The notes below the pieces were generated by a model. That model was not told the DNA's origin. It was given only the letters and a program-made list of their open reading frames with translations, and made no database searches. From assembly GCA_964491425.1 (NCBI GenBank), contig CAZBFR010000038.1, forward strand, positions 1 through 7,205: a stretch of DNA of 7,205 nt, written 5' to 3'. Of this stretch, positions 1 to 5,603 are shown in pieces. Each line of letters opens with the position of its first letter. Position 1 is the stretch's first letter. Origin of the DNA: CAYFMS01 sp964491425. GTDB taxonomy: Bacteria > Patescibacteriota > Patescibacteriia > UBA9934. A program made the translations under genes and the position numbers.

Positions 1-149
1 GGTTTGGAACATTTTCCTCCCGCGTCCGCGCCGCTCGCAAGGGCGTAAACCCGCGTAACCCGAAAGAATCGATCGACGTTCCGGAAGTCCGCGTTCCAAA
101 GTTTAAGTCAGGGAAGAATTTGAAAGATGCTCTTAAGAAAAAGGCCTAA
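1..149 (+). CDS. HU-family histone-like DNA-binding protein, C-terminal end (partial)
   Basis: The 5' end lies outside the window; 48 C-terminal residues are visible, read from base 3 and ending in TAA at 147-149. They begin FGTFSSRVRAARKGVNPRNP and continue with a VPEVRVPKFKSGKNLKDAL-like tail. This is the DNA-intercalating beta-arm and final helix of the HU/IHF family: the GFGTF strand, the RxARxGxNP(R/Q) arm with the proline that kinks DNA, and the VP.FK.GK.LK..L C-terminal signature. HU dimers bend and compact DNA in the nucleoid. The gene converges with the ORF6N-domain gene on the other strand, and the last 17 bp of each coding region are shared. I see no hairpin-plus-T-tract terminator after the stop, so its transcript probably runs antisense into the neighbour. 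HU versus IHF subtype cannot be decided from this part. Confidence 0.93.
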   Translation, partial: FGTFSSRVRAARKGVNPRNPKESIDVPEVRVPKFKSGKNLKDALKKKA

Positions 150-456
150 CCCGCTTTCGACCATAATGGCCCGCTAAAAGATTTACGGCGCGTTTCGTAT
201 AAACGGTATACGGATAGCGCCGATTTCTTTTTTCGTTTCCCCGCTGGCCCTCCGTAAAATAGATTGAGTACATTTCATCTGGCTCAAGAGTAAAGTTCGT
301 AATCTGCCCAAACCAAAAGCGACGTTTCGCGTATTGGTTTAGGGCCCTCGTTGTCACGCTAAAGACTTTTGCTAAATCCTCGTCGATCACAACCATTTCC
401 CCGCGAATGCGGTACCAAGGAATGTCATTTCCTTTAAACAAAAAATCTCCCAACAT
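133..456 (-). CDS. Stand-alone ORF6N-domain protein (KilA-N-like, probable DNA-binding)
   Basis: A 107-residue protein that is nearly all one ORF6N domain (about residues 13-97). Matching features are an IRGEMVVIDEDLAKVF strand-turn-helix (family pattern IRGQ.V.LD.DLA.LY.V), TRALNQYAKRR (family T..LNQAVKRN), a middle section with aromatic residues, and YPYTVYTKRAVNLLAGHYG, which corresponds to the family's LPYAFTEQGVAMLS block. ORF6N domains are known from phage antirepressor-type proteins and from chromosomal genes of many bacteria, and are thought to bind DNA. This copy lacks the second domain that phage versions often carry. The ATG at 456 is used because the domain begins soon after it; no SD precedes it and I found no convincing promoter. 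Its 3' end overlaps the HU gene by 17 bp on the opposite strand. Function beyond probable DNA binding is not evident. Confidence 0.8.
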   Translation of the reverse strand: MLGDFLFKGNDIPWYRIRGEMVVIDEDLAKVFSVTTRALNQYAKRRFWFGQITNFTLEPDEMYSIYFTEGQRGNEKRNRRYPYTVYTKRAVNLLAGHYGRKRVRPFS

Positions 457-549
457 AGTTTATTAGTGGGGAGTCTTCTTTAGATTTTCACAAACCCGCC
501 TCTTTGTCGAGTAGGGGGATGTGTACTCTTTTCCGCGGGAACGGGGGTG

Positions 550-620
550 CGATCACAGATGTTTTTAAAACACGCAAATTTCCCAATAAAAACAGGGGGT
601 ATTTTTAAGATCTGTGATCG
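550..620. repeat. 11-bp perfect inverted repeat, 49-bp spacer
   Basis: CGATCACAGAT at 550-560 is repeated as its exact reverse complement ATCTGTGATCG at 610-620. Each arm is followed on its inner side by a run of T and A (GTTTTTAAAA on the left; CTTAAAAATA reading in from the right), so the similarity fades gradually. The pair lies between the stop of proS and the start of the ORF6N gene. It could be a two-site operator, a large hairpin in the proS 3' UTR, or the remains of a small mobile element; the sequence does not decide. Confidence 0.6.
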
Positions 621-661
621 GATACCCGCTTTCGGCGGGAGACCTGTCCTGGGGGAAATTT
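576..661. repeat. Second 9-bp inverted repeat, interleaved with the first
   Basis: AAATTTCCC at 576-584 is the reverse complement of GGGAAATTT at 653-661. The right arm runs into the proS stop codon. Its arms alternate with those of the 550-620 repeat (A, B, A', B'), an order that could form a pseudoknot if transcribed. A 9-bp match in about 200 bases is not strong alone, so this is tentative. Confidence 0.35.
625..639 (-). terminator. Short hairpin after proS, possible weak terminator
   Basis: On the minus strand CCCGC-CGAAA-GCGGG forms a 5-bp GC-rich stem with a five-base loop, about 20 nt past the proS stop codon. No run of T follows, so as an intrinsic terminator it is weak. It may instead be part of a larger 3'-UTR fold with the inverted repeats around it. 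Confidence 0.35.
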
Positions 662-2090
662 AGTACGCCTTGGCGAAGATCACCCGTTGCGTTGAAGGGG
701 CGCCGGTCTTGATACATTTTCCCTCAGACTTTGGTTCATTAAACGGGATGCATCGGATTGTTGCGCCCGTCTCTTCCTTAATCGCCTTTTCAGTTTCAGG
801 AGATCCGTCCCAGTGTGCAAGGACGAACTTCCCTTCTTCGATCGCCCTCGTAAACGCCGTCCAATTCTTTGCCGAAACAGTTCGGGTTTTTCGAAGCGTA
901 AGGGCACGCTTAAAGAGATTTTTTTGGATCGCTTTGAGAAGTTTTCGGGTGGCGGAAACGGCGTCCTTTAACGGGACGGTCATTTTTTCGCTGGTATCGC
1001 GGCGCGCAATAACACACTGACCGGCTTCTAAATCTCGAGGACCAACTTCGATTCGAACAGGCACTCCCCGCTTCTCCCAGAAGAACATTTTTTCCCCTGG
1101 ACGCATGTCGCGTGTTTCAACCTCAACGCGCACTCCCTTCTTTTCAAGCCCCGCGCGAAGAGTTGCCACGGCAGACATGACACTCTCCTTTTGTTCATCC
1201 TTAAACCAAAGCGGAAGAAGAACAACTTCGATCGGCGCGATATTTGGAGGAAGGACGAGACCCGCGTCGTCGCTATGGGTCATAATAAGACCTCCGATCA
1301 TACGCGTTGAAACTCCCCAACTTGTTTGCCAAGCAAACTGTTCCTTATTTTGTTCATCGGTAAATTTCACCCCAAATGCTTTCGCGAAATTCTGACCAAG
1401 CATGTGCGAGGTTCCAAACTGGAGCGCCTTTCCGTCCTGCATCATCGCCTCAACGCAATAGGTTTTCTCCGCTCCCGCAAATCGCTCACTGTCGCTTTTC
1501 ACGCCAGGAACAACCGGTACCGCGAGAACATCTTCCGCAAACGAACGATACACCTCGAGCATTTGACGCGCGCGAAGGTCGGCCTCGGCTTCGGTAGAAT
1601 GAACCGTATGACCCTCCTGCCAAAGAAATTCCGTTGTGCGTAAAAAGAGGCGCGTGCGTTTTTCCCAGCGCACGACGTTCGCCCACTGATTAATCAATAG
1701 CGGAAGATCGCGATACGACTGCACCCAACGACTAAACGTATCGTACATAATCGTCTCCGACGTCGGTCGAACGACAATCGGCTCCTCAAGAGGCACCCCT
1801 CCAGCTTCGGTAATCGTCGCCACTTCCGGCGCAAACCCTTCAACATGATTCTCTTCCTTTGTTAAAAATGACTTTGGAATAAATAGCGGGAAATAGGCAT
1901 TTTTTACGCCCGTCTTTTTAATCTCCGCGTTAAGCACTTCTTGCATCCGCTCCCAAATCGCGTATCCATACGGCTTAATAATCATGCACCCTTTGACCGG
2001 TGAATGCTCCGCCATATCCGCTCCGGCGATTACGTCGAGATACCACTCGTTATAGTCCTCTGTACGCGTTGTCATTTTTTTCTCGTCCAT
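660..2090 (-). CDS. proS: Prolyl-tRNA synthetase, short archaeal/eukaryote-like type
   Basis: Class II aminoacyl-tRNA synthetase that joins proline to tRNA-Pro using ATP in the cytoplasm. With the ATG at 2090 it has 476 residues, the size of the short ProRS type (Thermus-like) and far below the E. coli type with its inserted editing domain. Visible features: FPLFIP (motif 1 region, about 68-73), RPTSET at 108-113, motif 2 VRWEKRTRLFLRTTEF at about 140-155, motif 3 GVSTRMIGGLIMTHSDDAG around 259-277, then an anticodon-binding domain from about 286 and a C-terminal domain ending in FAKAY. The C-terminal zinc site seen in some relatives is degenerate: KCIKTG keeps one cysteine of the usual CxxC pair, and the earlier pair is not visible. 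It lies 12 nt after the yibE/F stop, so it is probably the last gene of that operon. A TTG at 2099 and an ATG at 2075 are alternative starts; no SD separates them. Confidence 0.95.
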   Translation of the reverse strand: MDEKKMTTRTEDYNEWYLDVIAGADMAEHSPVKGCMIIKPYGYAIWERMQEVLNAEIKKTGVKNAYFPLFIPKSFLTKEENHVEGFAPEVATITEAGGVPLEEPIVVRPTSETIMYDTFSRWVQSYRDLPLLINQWANVVRWEKRTRLFLRTTEFLWQEGHTVHSTEAEADLRARQMLEVYRSFAEDVLAVPVVPGVKSDSERFAGAEKTYCVEAMMQDGKALQFGTSHMLGQNFAKAFGVKFTDEQNKEQFAWQTSWGVSTRMIGGLIMTHSDDAGLVLPPNIAPIEVVLLPLWFKDEQKESVMSAVATLRAGLEKKGVRVEVETRDMRPGEKMFFWEKRGVPVRIEVGPRDLEAGQCVIARRDTSEKMTVPLKDAVSATRKLLKAIQKNLFKRALTLRKTRTVSAKNWTAFTRAIEEGKFVLAHWDGSPETEKAIKEETGATIRCIPFNEPKSEGKCIKTGAPSTQRVIFAKAY

Positions 2091-2102
2091 ATTGGTCAAA
2101 TA

Positions 2103-3248
2103 TTAGCGTTTATAGCCAAAAGTCGCAAACCAGGTCGCGATTGGTACCGTTAGAAGAAGCCCCATCGTGCCCGCAAGCGTTCGTACAATCTCCTCAACGA
2201 TCGGCTCCTCGTTAATAAACCGCGAAAAGGTAATCGCGTCCGTCATAAGAAAAAGTAGAAGGAGCGGGGTCGCGACTCCGGCGTAGGCAAGTACGAGTGT
2301 GTTAATCGTCGACGCGATATGGTGTTGTCCAAGGCGCATCCCGCGCGTAAAGAGTTCCTTCCGCGTCAATTTCGGATTCGCCTCCGCGAGTTCCTCGATA
2401 GCTTCCGTTTGCGCAACCGCAATATCGTCGAGAACTCCAACGGCTCCGATTAAAATTCCCGCGAGGAGAATCCCCTTAGGAACAATGACATCCGAGGAAA
2501 AATAGAGCATAACCGCCTCCTCGCTCGCAAGCCCGGTAAGATCCGCGATTCCCGTAAAGAGCTTGGCAAAAATCAGCACAAGAACGGCACCAATAACCGT
2601 CGAAGAAAACGCGCGAAGCGTTCGAAGATTGAACCCATGCGAGAGATGCATGTTTACGAGAAGAATCGCAACGGCGCTTAGAACCGCAATAAGAACCGGA
2701 TCATTCCCCTTAAGAATCATCGGGTACATAAACCCAAAGAGCACAATTCCCGTTACAACGAGTCCACCGACCGCCTTAAGACCACGCACACCACCGGTCG
2801 CAAGAATCGTTAGAAAGAACACGAGGACCATCAACACTAGCGCTTTCGTTCGAATAACATCCATTAAGTACACCGCGTCGATCACACCGTTCGCCGTTAC
2901 GGTCTGGACAAGGACCGAGTCCCCAACTTTTAACTTATAGCGAACCCCTTCGATAAGCGCGAGCGAGGTATCGATCGTATAGAACACACCGTTTTCCTCA
3001 ACGATAAATTCCATTTGTCGTTCACCGTTCACCTCAAACTCGCGAACGATCTCGACAACCTTCGCGCGGAATTCGCGCGTTTCAGCCGGCGTATACGCCT
3101 CAATCCCCTCTCCAATCGTCTCAAGACGCGCCTCAATTTCCGCAACTCGAGCGTCAAACTGCTCAAGGTCGGAAGCGACTTCGCCGACCTGTGCGAACGC
3201 AAAAAAGGGCATGAACAAAAGCACTGCCCCGAAAAAAAGTCCCTTCAT
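2103..3248 (-). CDS. YibE/F-family membrane protein
   Basis: A 381-residue integral membrane protein. Residues 1-19 form a signal peptide or first helix ending in AFAQ. A short acidic segment likely to be helical follows (about 24-50), then a beta-rich extracytoplasmic domain (about 60-130). From about 133 there are roughly seven hydrophobic helices (near 135-151, 157-176, 183-200, 214-235, 258-275, 312-337 and 356-377). Family-typical motifs are GVLDDIAVAQ at about 271-280 and GQHHIASTINTLVLAYAG at about 307-324, both with polar or charged residues beside or within membrane segments, suggesting a transport or channel core. The biochemical role of YibE/F proteins is not established, so I give no substrate. 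The ATG lies one nucleotide after the stop of the small membrane protein upstream, which suggests translational coupling, and proS follows in the same direction. Confidence 0.9.
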   Translation of the reverse strand: MKGLFFGAVLLFMPFFAFAQVGEVASDLEQFDARVAEIEARLETIGEGIEAYTPAETREFRAKVVEIVREFEVNGERQMEFIVEENGVFYTIDTSLALIEGVRYKLKVGDSVLVQTVTANGVIDAVYLMDVIRTKALVLMVLVFFLTILATGGVRGLKAVGGLVVTGIVLFGFMYPMILKGNDPVLIAVLSAVAILLVNMHLSHGFNLRTLRAFSSTVIGAVLVLIFAKLFTGIADLTGLASEEAVMLYFSSDVIVPKGILLAGILIGAVGVLDDIAVAQTEAIEELAEANPKLTRKELFTRGMRLGQHHIASTINTLVLAYAGVATPLLLLFLMTDAITFSRFINEEPIVEEIVRTLAGTMGLLLTVPIATWFATFGYKR

Positions 3249-3249
3249 A

Positions 3250-3447
3250 CTAGTTTACCGCCTTCATTCCGTAATGAATCAAAATCAAGAGAAGGCCAAA
3301 CGCCATGATCCCAAGCGCCAAATTAAGAAGGCTCCTTGTATCATTATCATCTCGCATAAACGAGAAAAAGATCACGTGTGCAAAGCCCTCGATCACAAGG
3401 AGAGGAATCGCGACCAAGATAATTCCAAGGATGAAAATATAACTCAT
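3250..3447 (-). CDS. Small two-helix membrane protein upstream of yibE/F
   Basis: A 65-residue protein I do not recognise. It has a hydrophobic helix at about 3-30 (with one Glu and a His), a charged loop RDDNDTR near 32-38, and a second helix at about 41-60, ending in a short basic tail. I start it at the ATG at 3447, not the ATG at 3471 that would add eight residues. The -10 box TATACT occupies 3457-3462, so transcription should begin around 3449-3450, downstream of the longer start. The message would then be nearly leaderless. The gene ends one nucleotide before the YibE/F start, so the two are probably co-translated and may form one membrane complex; that partnership is inferred from spacing only. 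Confidence 0.72.
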   Translation of the reverse strand: MSYIFILGIILVAIPLLVIEGFAHVIFFSFMRDDNDTRSLLNLALGIMAFGLLLILIHYGMKAVN

Positions 3448-3456
3448 ATTGCCCTT

Positions 3457-3485
3457 AGTATAGTAAGACATTGACGTTTCGACAA
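3457..3485 (-). promoter_or_regulatory. Sigma70-type promoter of the small protein-yibE/F-proS operon
   Basis: On the minus strand a -35 TTGTCG (3480-3485) is separated by exactly 17 bp from a -10 TATACT (3457-3462). The expected start of transcription is about 3449-3450, two or three nucleotides before the ATG at 3447. It overlaps the tRNA promoter on the other strand by 15 bp. Confidence 0.72.
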
Positions 3486-3499
3486 GATTTAGGTACTAT
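3471..3499 (+). promoter_or_regulatory. Sigma70-type promoter of the tRNA-Arg/tRNA-Lys unit
   Basis: On the plus strand a -35 TTGACG (3471-3476), a 17-bp spacer and a -10 TACTAT (3494-3499) predict a transcription start near 3506, about six nucleotides before tRNA-Arg. The spacing is ideal and five of the six -35 bases match consensus. It shares 3471-3485 with the divergent operon promoter. Confidence 0.75.
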
Positions 3500-3511
3500 T
3501 TACGGCGAAAT

Positions 3512-3588
3512 GCGGCGTTAGCTCAGGGGATTAGAGCATCTGTCTTCGGAACAGAGGGTCGGGGGTTCAAATCCCTCACGCCGCACCA
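3512..3588 (+). tRNA. tRNA-Arg (anticodon UCG)
   Basis: A complete cloverleaf of 77 nt with encoded CCA. Acceptor GCGGCGT pairs with ACGCCGC, the D stem is GCTC/GAGC, the anticodon stem is TCTGT/ACAGA with loop CTTCGGA, and the T arm is GGGGG-TTCAAAT-CCCTC. Loop positions 34-36 read TCG, so the tRNA decodes CGA. The discriminator base is A. It is followed after six bases by tRNA-Lys and almost certainly shares its transcript. Confidence 0.96.
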
Positions 3589-3594
3589 GGGAAT

Positions 3595-3669
3595 GCGCCT
3601 ATAGCTCAGCGGTAGAGCAGGTGACTCTTAATCACTTGGTCGGGGGTTCAAATCCCTCTGGGCGCACCA
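3595..3669 (+). tRNA. tRNA-Lys (anticodon CUU)
   Basis: A complete cloverleaf of 75 nt with encoded CCA. Acceptor GCGCCTA pairs with TGGGCGC (one T-G pair), the D stem is GCTC/GAGC, the anticodon stem is GGTGA/TCACT with loop CTCTTAA, and the T arm is identical to that of the preceding tRNA-Arg. Positions 34-36 read CTT, so it decodes AAG. A terminator begins directly after the CCA end. Confidence 0.96.
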
Positions 3670-3700
3670 AAAAAATCACGACTCAAGGTCGCGATTTTTT
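3669..3700. terminator. Bidirectional intrinsic terminator between tRNA-Lys and the HAD gene
   Basis: AAAAATCACGAC (3671-3682) and GTCGCGATTTTT (3688-3699) form a 12-position stem with a single A/C mismatch and a five-base loop, flanked by A on one side and T on the other. It can stop the tRNA transcript on the plus strand. On the minus strand it can stop the nusB-rnc-HAD transcript, whose stop codon is at 3703. Confidence 0.85.
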
Positions 3701-3702
3701 AT

Positions 3703-4353
3703 TTATTCGAGAAGTTTATCTACGAGTGTCTCGGTCGACTCGGTTTCACTCACCGTTTCATGAGCCAGCGAAAGATCAAAAGCTTTGTTGTGGCGACGGA
3801 TGATTGCAACTGTTTTTACACCAGAGGCAACACCCGCAGAAACACCAGACGGCGAGTCCTCTAGGATAAAGCAGTCTTCGGGAGACACGTGCATTTTCTC
3901 CAACGCAAGTAAGTACGCTTCGGGATCCGGCTTTAGTCTCAAAACATCATCCCCATTTATCCACACTTCAAAATATGATCGGATTCCGGCGGTATCAAGA
4001 AGCGCGTTCATTCCCGTTCTGCCAGCCGCGGTAACGAGTGCCATTCGCACCCCCCTCTCCCTCATCGCTTCAAGCACTTCTTTAGCGCCTCTTGCGAGTT
4101 CTACTTCCGAAGATCTTACAACGACTTGTGCATCGTAAAACTTTATATACTCTTCGACGGAAACGGAGATACCCGTTCGTTCAATTAACTCTTTTGAAAT
4201 AATCGGCTTCCCCTTTCCGATCTCGCGTACATATCCGTCCGGAAATCCCTTCCCACCAAAGTGTAAAATCGTATCAAGATGCGCTCGGTCACGCATCACC
4301 TCCGAATCAAGAAGCGTCCCATCCAAATCAAAAAGTCCAACCGTTTTTGTCAT
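3703..4353 (-). CDS. HAD-superfamily phosphatase, beta-phosphoglucomutase-like
   Basis: A 216-residue cytoplasmic hydrolase of the haloacid dehalogenase superfamily, with a helical cap inserted after motif I. All four catalytic motifs are visible: DLDGT (nucleophile D9 and acid D11), the threonine of LVTAAGR (about T108), the lysine of RLKPDPEAY (K141), and ILEDSPSG (D166, with E165 before it). KPDPEAY and EDSPSG are typical of the phosphoglycolate phosphatase/beta-phosphoglucomutase branch. The substrate cannot be named; it could act on a sugar phosphate, phosphoglycolate or a nucleotide. I chose the ATG at 4353 because the catalytic strand starts just after it. A GTG at 4365, five bases from the rnc stop, would add four residues. 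The gene is last in the nusB-rnc unit, with no evident promoter of its own and a terminator right after its stop. Confidence 0.9.
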   Translation of the reverse strand: MTKTVGLFDLDGTLLDSEVMRDRAHLDTILHFGGKGFPDGYVREIGKGKPIISKELIERTGISVSVEEYIKFYDAQVVVRSSEVELARGAKEVLEAMRERGVRMALVTAAGRTGMNALLDTAGIRSYFEVWINGDDVLRLKPDPEAYLLALEKMHVSPEDCFILEDSPSGVSAGVASGVKTVAIIRRHNKAFDLSLAHETVSETESTETLVDKLLE

Positions 4354-4369
4354 AACGATAAACACCCGA

Positions 4370-5056
4370 TTACCAACCCGTCTTTTTAAGAGCCTGACGG
4401 GCGGCGTCGACTTGCGCCTCTTGCTTACTCGTTCCCGTTCCTTCCGCGATCATTTCCTTTCCGAGGTACACCCCGATTCTAAATTGCTTTTGGTGATCCG
4501 GTCCTGTTTCCTCAAGTACTTTGTAATTTGGAGTAACCGAGCTTCGACTTTGTGCCGCCTCTTGGAATTTACTCTTTGGGTCGATATGGAGTTGCTCGTC
4601 CATAATCGCCGGAAGTGTCGCAACAACATGGCGTTCGACAAACGCTTTTGCAGCCTCCCAACCCGAATCAAGGTAGACCGCTCCAATCGTTGCCTCCATC
4701 GCGTTCGCCAAAATTTTATTACGCGCCTTCGAATTCGTATCCTTACTCTCTCCGTGCGAAAGAAGGAGTTGCGATTCAAGATTAATTCCGCGAGCGATAT
4801 CCGCAAGATTTTGTCCATTAACGAGCGCGGCTCGTAAGTTCGTTAACTCCCCTTCCGGATTATCAAACGTCTTGTAGAGATACTCCGTAACAACAAGCTC
4901 GAGGACAGCGTCCCCTAAAAACTCAAGGCGTTCGTTATGATCGAGCGCAAAATCCGGATTTTCGTTCAAGTAGGAACGGTGGACGACGGCCTGGGTTAAG
5001 TTTCCTCCCTCAACGAATGGAATCCCGATCGACTCAGCGAATTCTTTTAGGTTCAT
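4370..5056 (-). CDS. rnc: Ribonuclease III
   Basis: A 228-residue double-strand-specific endoribonuclease that processes rRNA precursors and structured mRNAs. The catalytic domain spans about 1-150 and contains the signature NERLEFLGDAVL (41-52), which supplies E42, E45 and D49. A second metal-binding motif follows, ILANAMEATIGAVYLDSG (115-132), with E121. A double-stranded-RNA-binding domain lies at about 159-225 (DPKSKFQEAAQ at its start, GTSKQEAQVDAARQAL at its end). One oddity is N118, where most relatives, including Aquifex and E. coli, have a metal-coordinating aspartate three residues before the catalytic glutamate. Length and domain order are normal. Its ATG overlaps the TGA of nusB (ATGA), so the two are probably translationally coupled; no SD is visible. 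Confidence 0.96.
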   Translation of the reverse strand: MNLKEFAESIGIPFVEGGNLTQAVVHRSYLNENPDFALDHNERLEFLGDAVLELVVTEYLYKTFDNPEGELTNLRAALVNGQNLADIARGINLESQLLLSHGESKDTNSKARNKILANAMEATIGAVYLDSGWEAAKAFVERHVVATLPAIMDEQLHIDPKSKFQEAAQSRSSVTPNYKVLEETGPDHQKQFRIGVYLGKEMIAEGTGTSKQEAQVDAARQALKKTGW

Positions 5057-5544
5057 ACGGTTGGTAAAACAAGTGGTGGTTTTTCTTCTTTCTTTGGTTT
5101 TTCTTCGTCCGCTTTTTTCGTTATTCCTTCGGCGAGGCGTGCGCGGAAAATCGCGCCAAGCACTCCGTTTACAAATTTTCCCGAAGCCTCTCCTCCGTAA
5201 TTCTTCGCAAGCTCGATCGCTTCGTTAATCGCAACTTTTGACGGAATCCCTTCGTCAAACATAAGCTCGTAAGCTCCAACGCGAAGCACGCTTCGATCAG
5301 TATTGGTCATTTCCGAGAGTGGCCACTCGGGAGCGAACTTTGTGAGCGCTTCGTCTACTTCACGTAAGTGGGAAATAATTCCTTCAACTTGTGCTTCAAC
5401 ATATCCACTGTCGTCAAAGTCTGGTGCAAACTCCTGACGGACATGTTCAACCATCTCAGGAAGACGTTCCGTAGGTCGGCCGTGAAAATCCCACTGAAAG
5501 AGGACTTGCATAACCATCGTACGAGCAAGATGACGATTCGACAT
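5053..5544 (-). CDS. nusB: Transcription antitermination factor NusB
   Basis: A 163-residue all-helical RNA-binding protein that, with NusE/S10, joins boxA of rRNA leaders for antitermination. Family features are the N-terminal RHLARTMVMQVLFQWDF helix (arginine-rich start, ALQ.L.Q/Y pattern), PEWPLSEMTNTDRSVLRVGAYEL (about 72-94) and IPSKVAINEAIELAKNYGGEASGKFVNGVLGAI (about 100-132), the most conserved block. The core ends near 136. The remaining residues are a charged, Lys/Glu/Pro-rich tail longer than in typical NusB. It is first in a unit with rnc and a HAD phosphatase and overlaps rnc by 4 nt. TATACT lies nine bases upstream of its ATG, so its mRNA should be almost leaderless. The TGA stop shows that TGA is read as stop here. 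Confidence 0.93.
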   Translation of the reverse strand: MSNRHLARTMVMQVLFQWDFHGRPTERLPEMVEHVRQEFAPDFDDSGYVEAQVEGIISHLREVDEALTKFAPEWPLSEMTNTDRSVLRVGAYELMFDEGIPSKVAINEAIELAKNYGGEASGKFVNGVLGAIFRARLAEGITKKADEEKPKKEEKPPLVLPTV

Positions 5545-5553
5545 AGTGGCTTA

Positions 5554-5582
5554 AGTATACTAAAGGGTCCTGTAAAAACCAA
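5554..5582 (-). promoter_or_regulatory. Promoter of nusB-rnc-HAD, overlapping the rpmF terminator tail
   Basis: A -10 TATACT (5554-5559) and a -35 TTGGTT (5577-5582) are separated by 17 bp on the minus strand. Transcription should start near 5547, three nucleotides before the nusB ATG. The -35 is only 3 of 6 to consensus and sits in the T-rich tail of the rpmF terminator. Confidence 0.6.
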
Positions 5583-5602
5583 ACATGCCCCGGAGGGCAT
5601 GT
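5574..5602 (-). terminator. Intrinsic terminator of rpmF
   Basis: On the minus strand, ACATGCCC-TCCG-GGGCATGT (5583-5602) is a perfect 8-bp stem with a four-base loop, followed by TTGGTTTTT. It begins one nucleotide after the rpmF stop codon, a clear rho-independent terminator. Confidence 0.87.
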
Positions 5603-5603
5603 C

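Noticed and set aside
457..659. Hidden small gene or known structured RNA in the proS-ORF6N gap
   Set aside because: No open frame of useful length with a start signal was seen, and no hallmark of SRP RNA, RNase P RNA, tmRNA or a tRNA was found by eye.
2091..2099. TTG start for prolyl-tRNA synthetase
   Set aside because: It adds three residues before an ATG in the same frame and sits three bases after the previous stop, without an SD. ATG at 2090 is the simpler choice, although the TTG cannot be excluded.
3512..3669. tRNA-associated integration site for a mobile element
   Set aside because: Both tRNA genes are complete, and no repeat of a tRNA 3' end or integrase gene occurs in the window.
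5053..5055. Recoded TGA as in Gracilibacteria-type genomes
   Set aside because: nusB ends at TGA overlapping the rnc start exactly as a normal stop, and no family-conserved frame in the window needs TGA read through.
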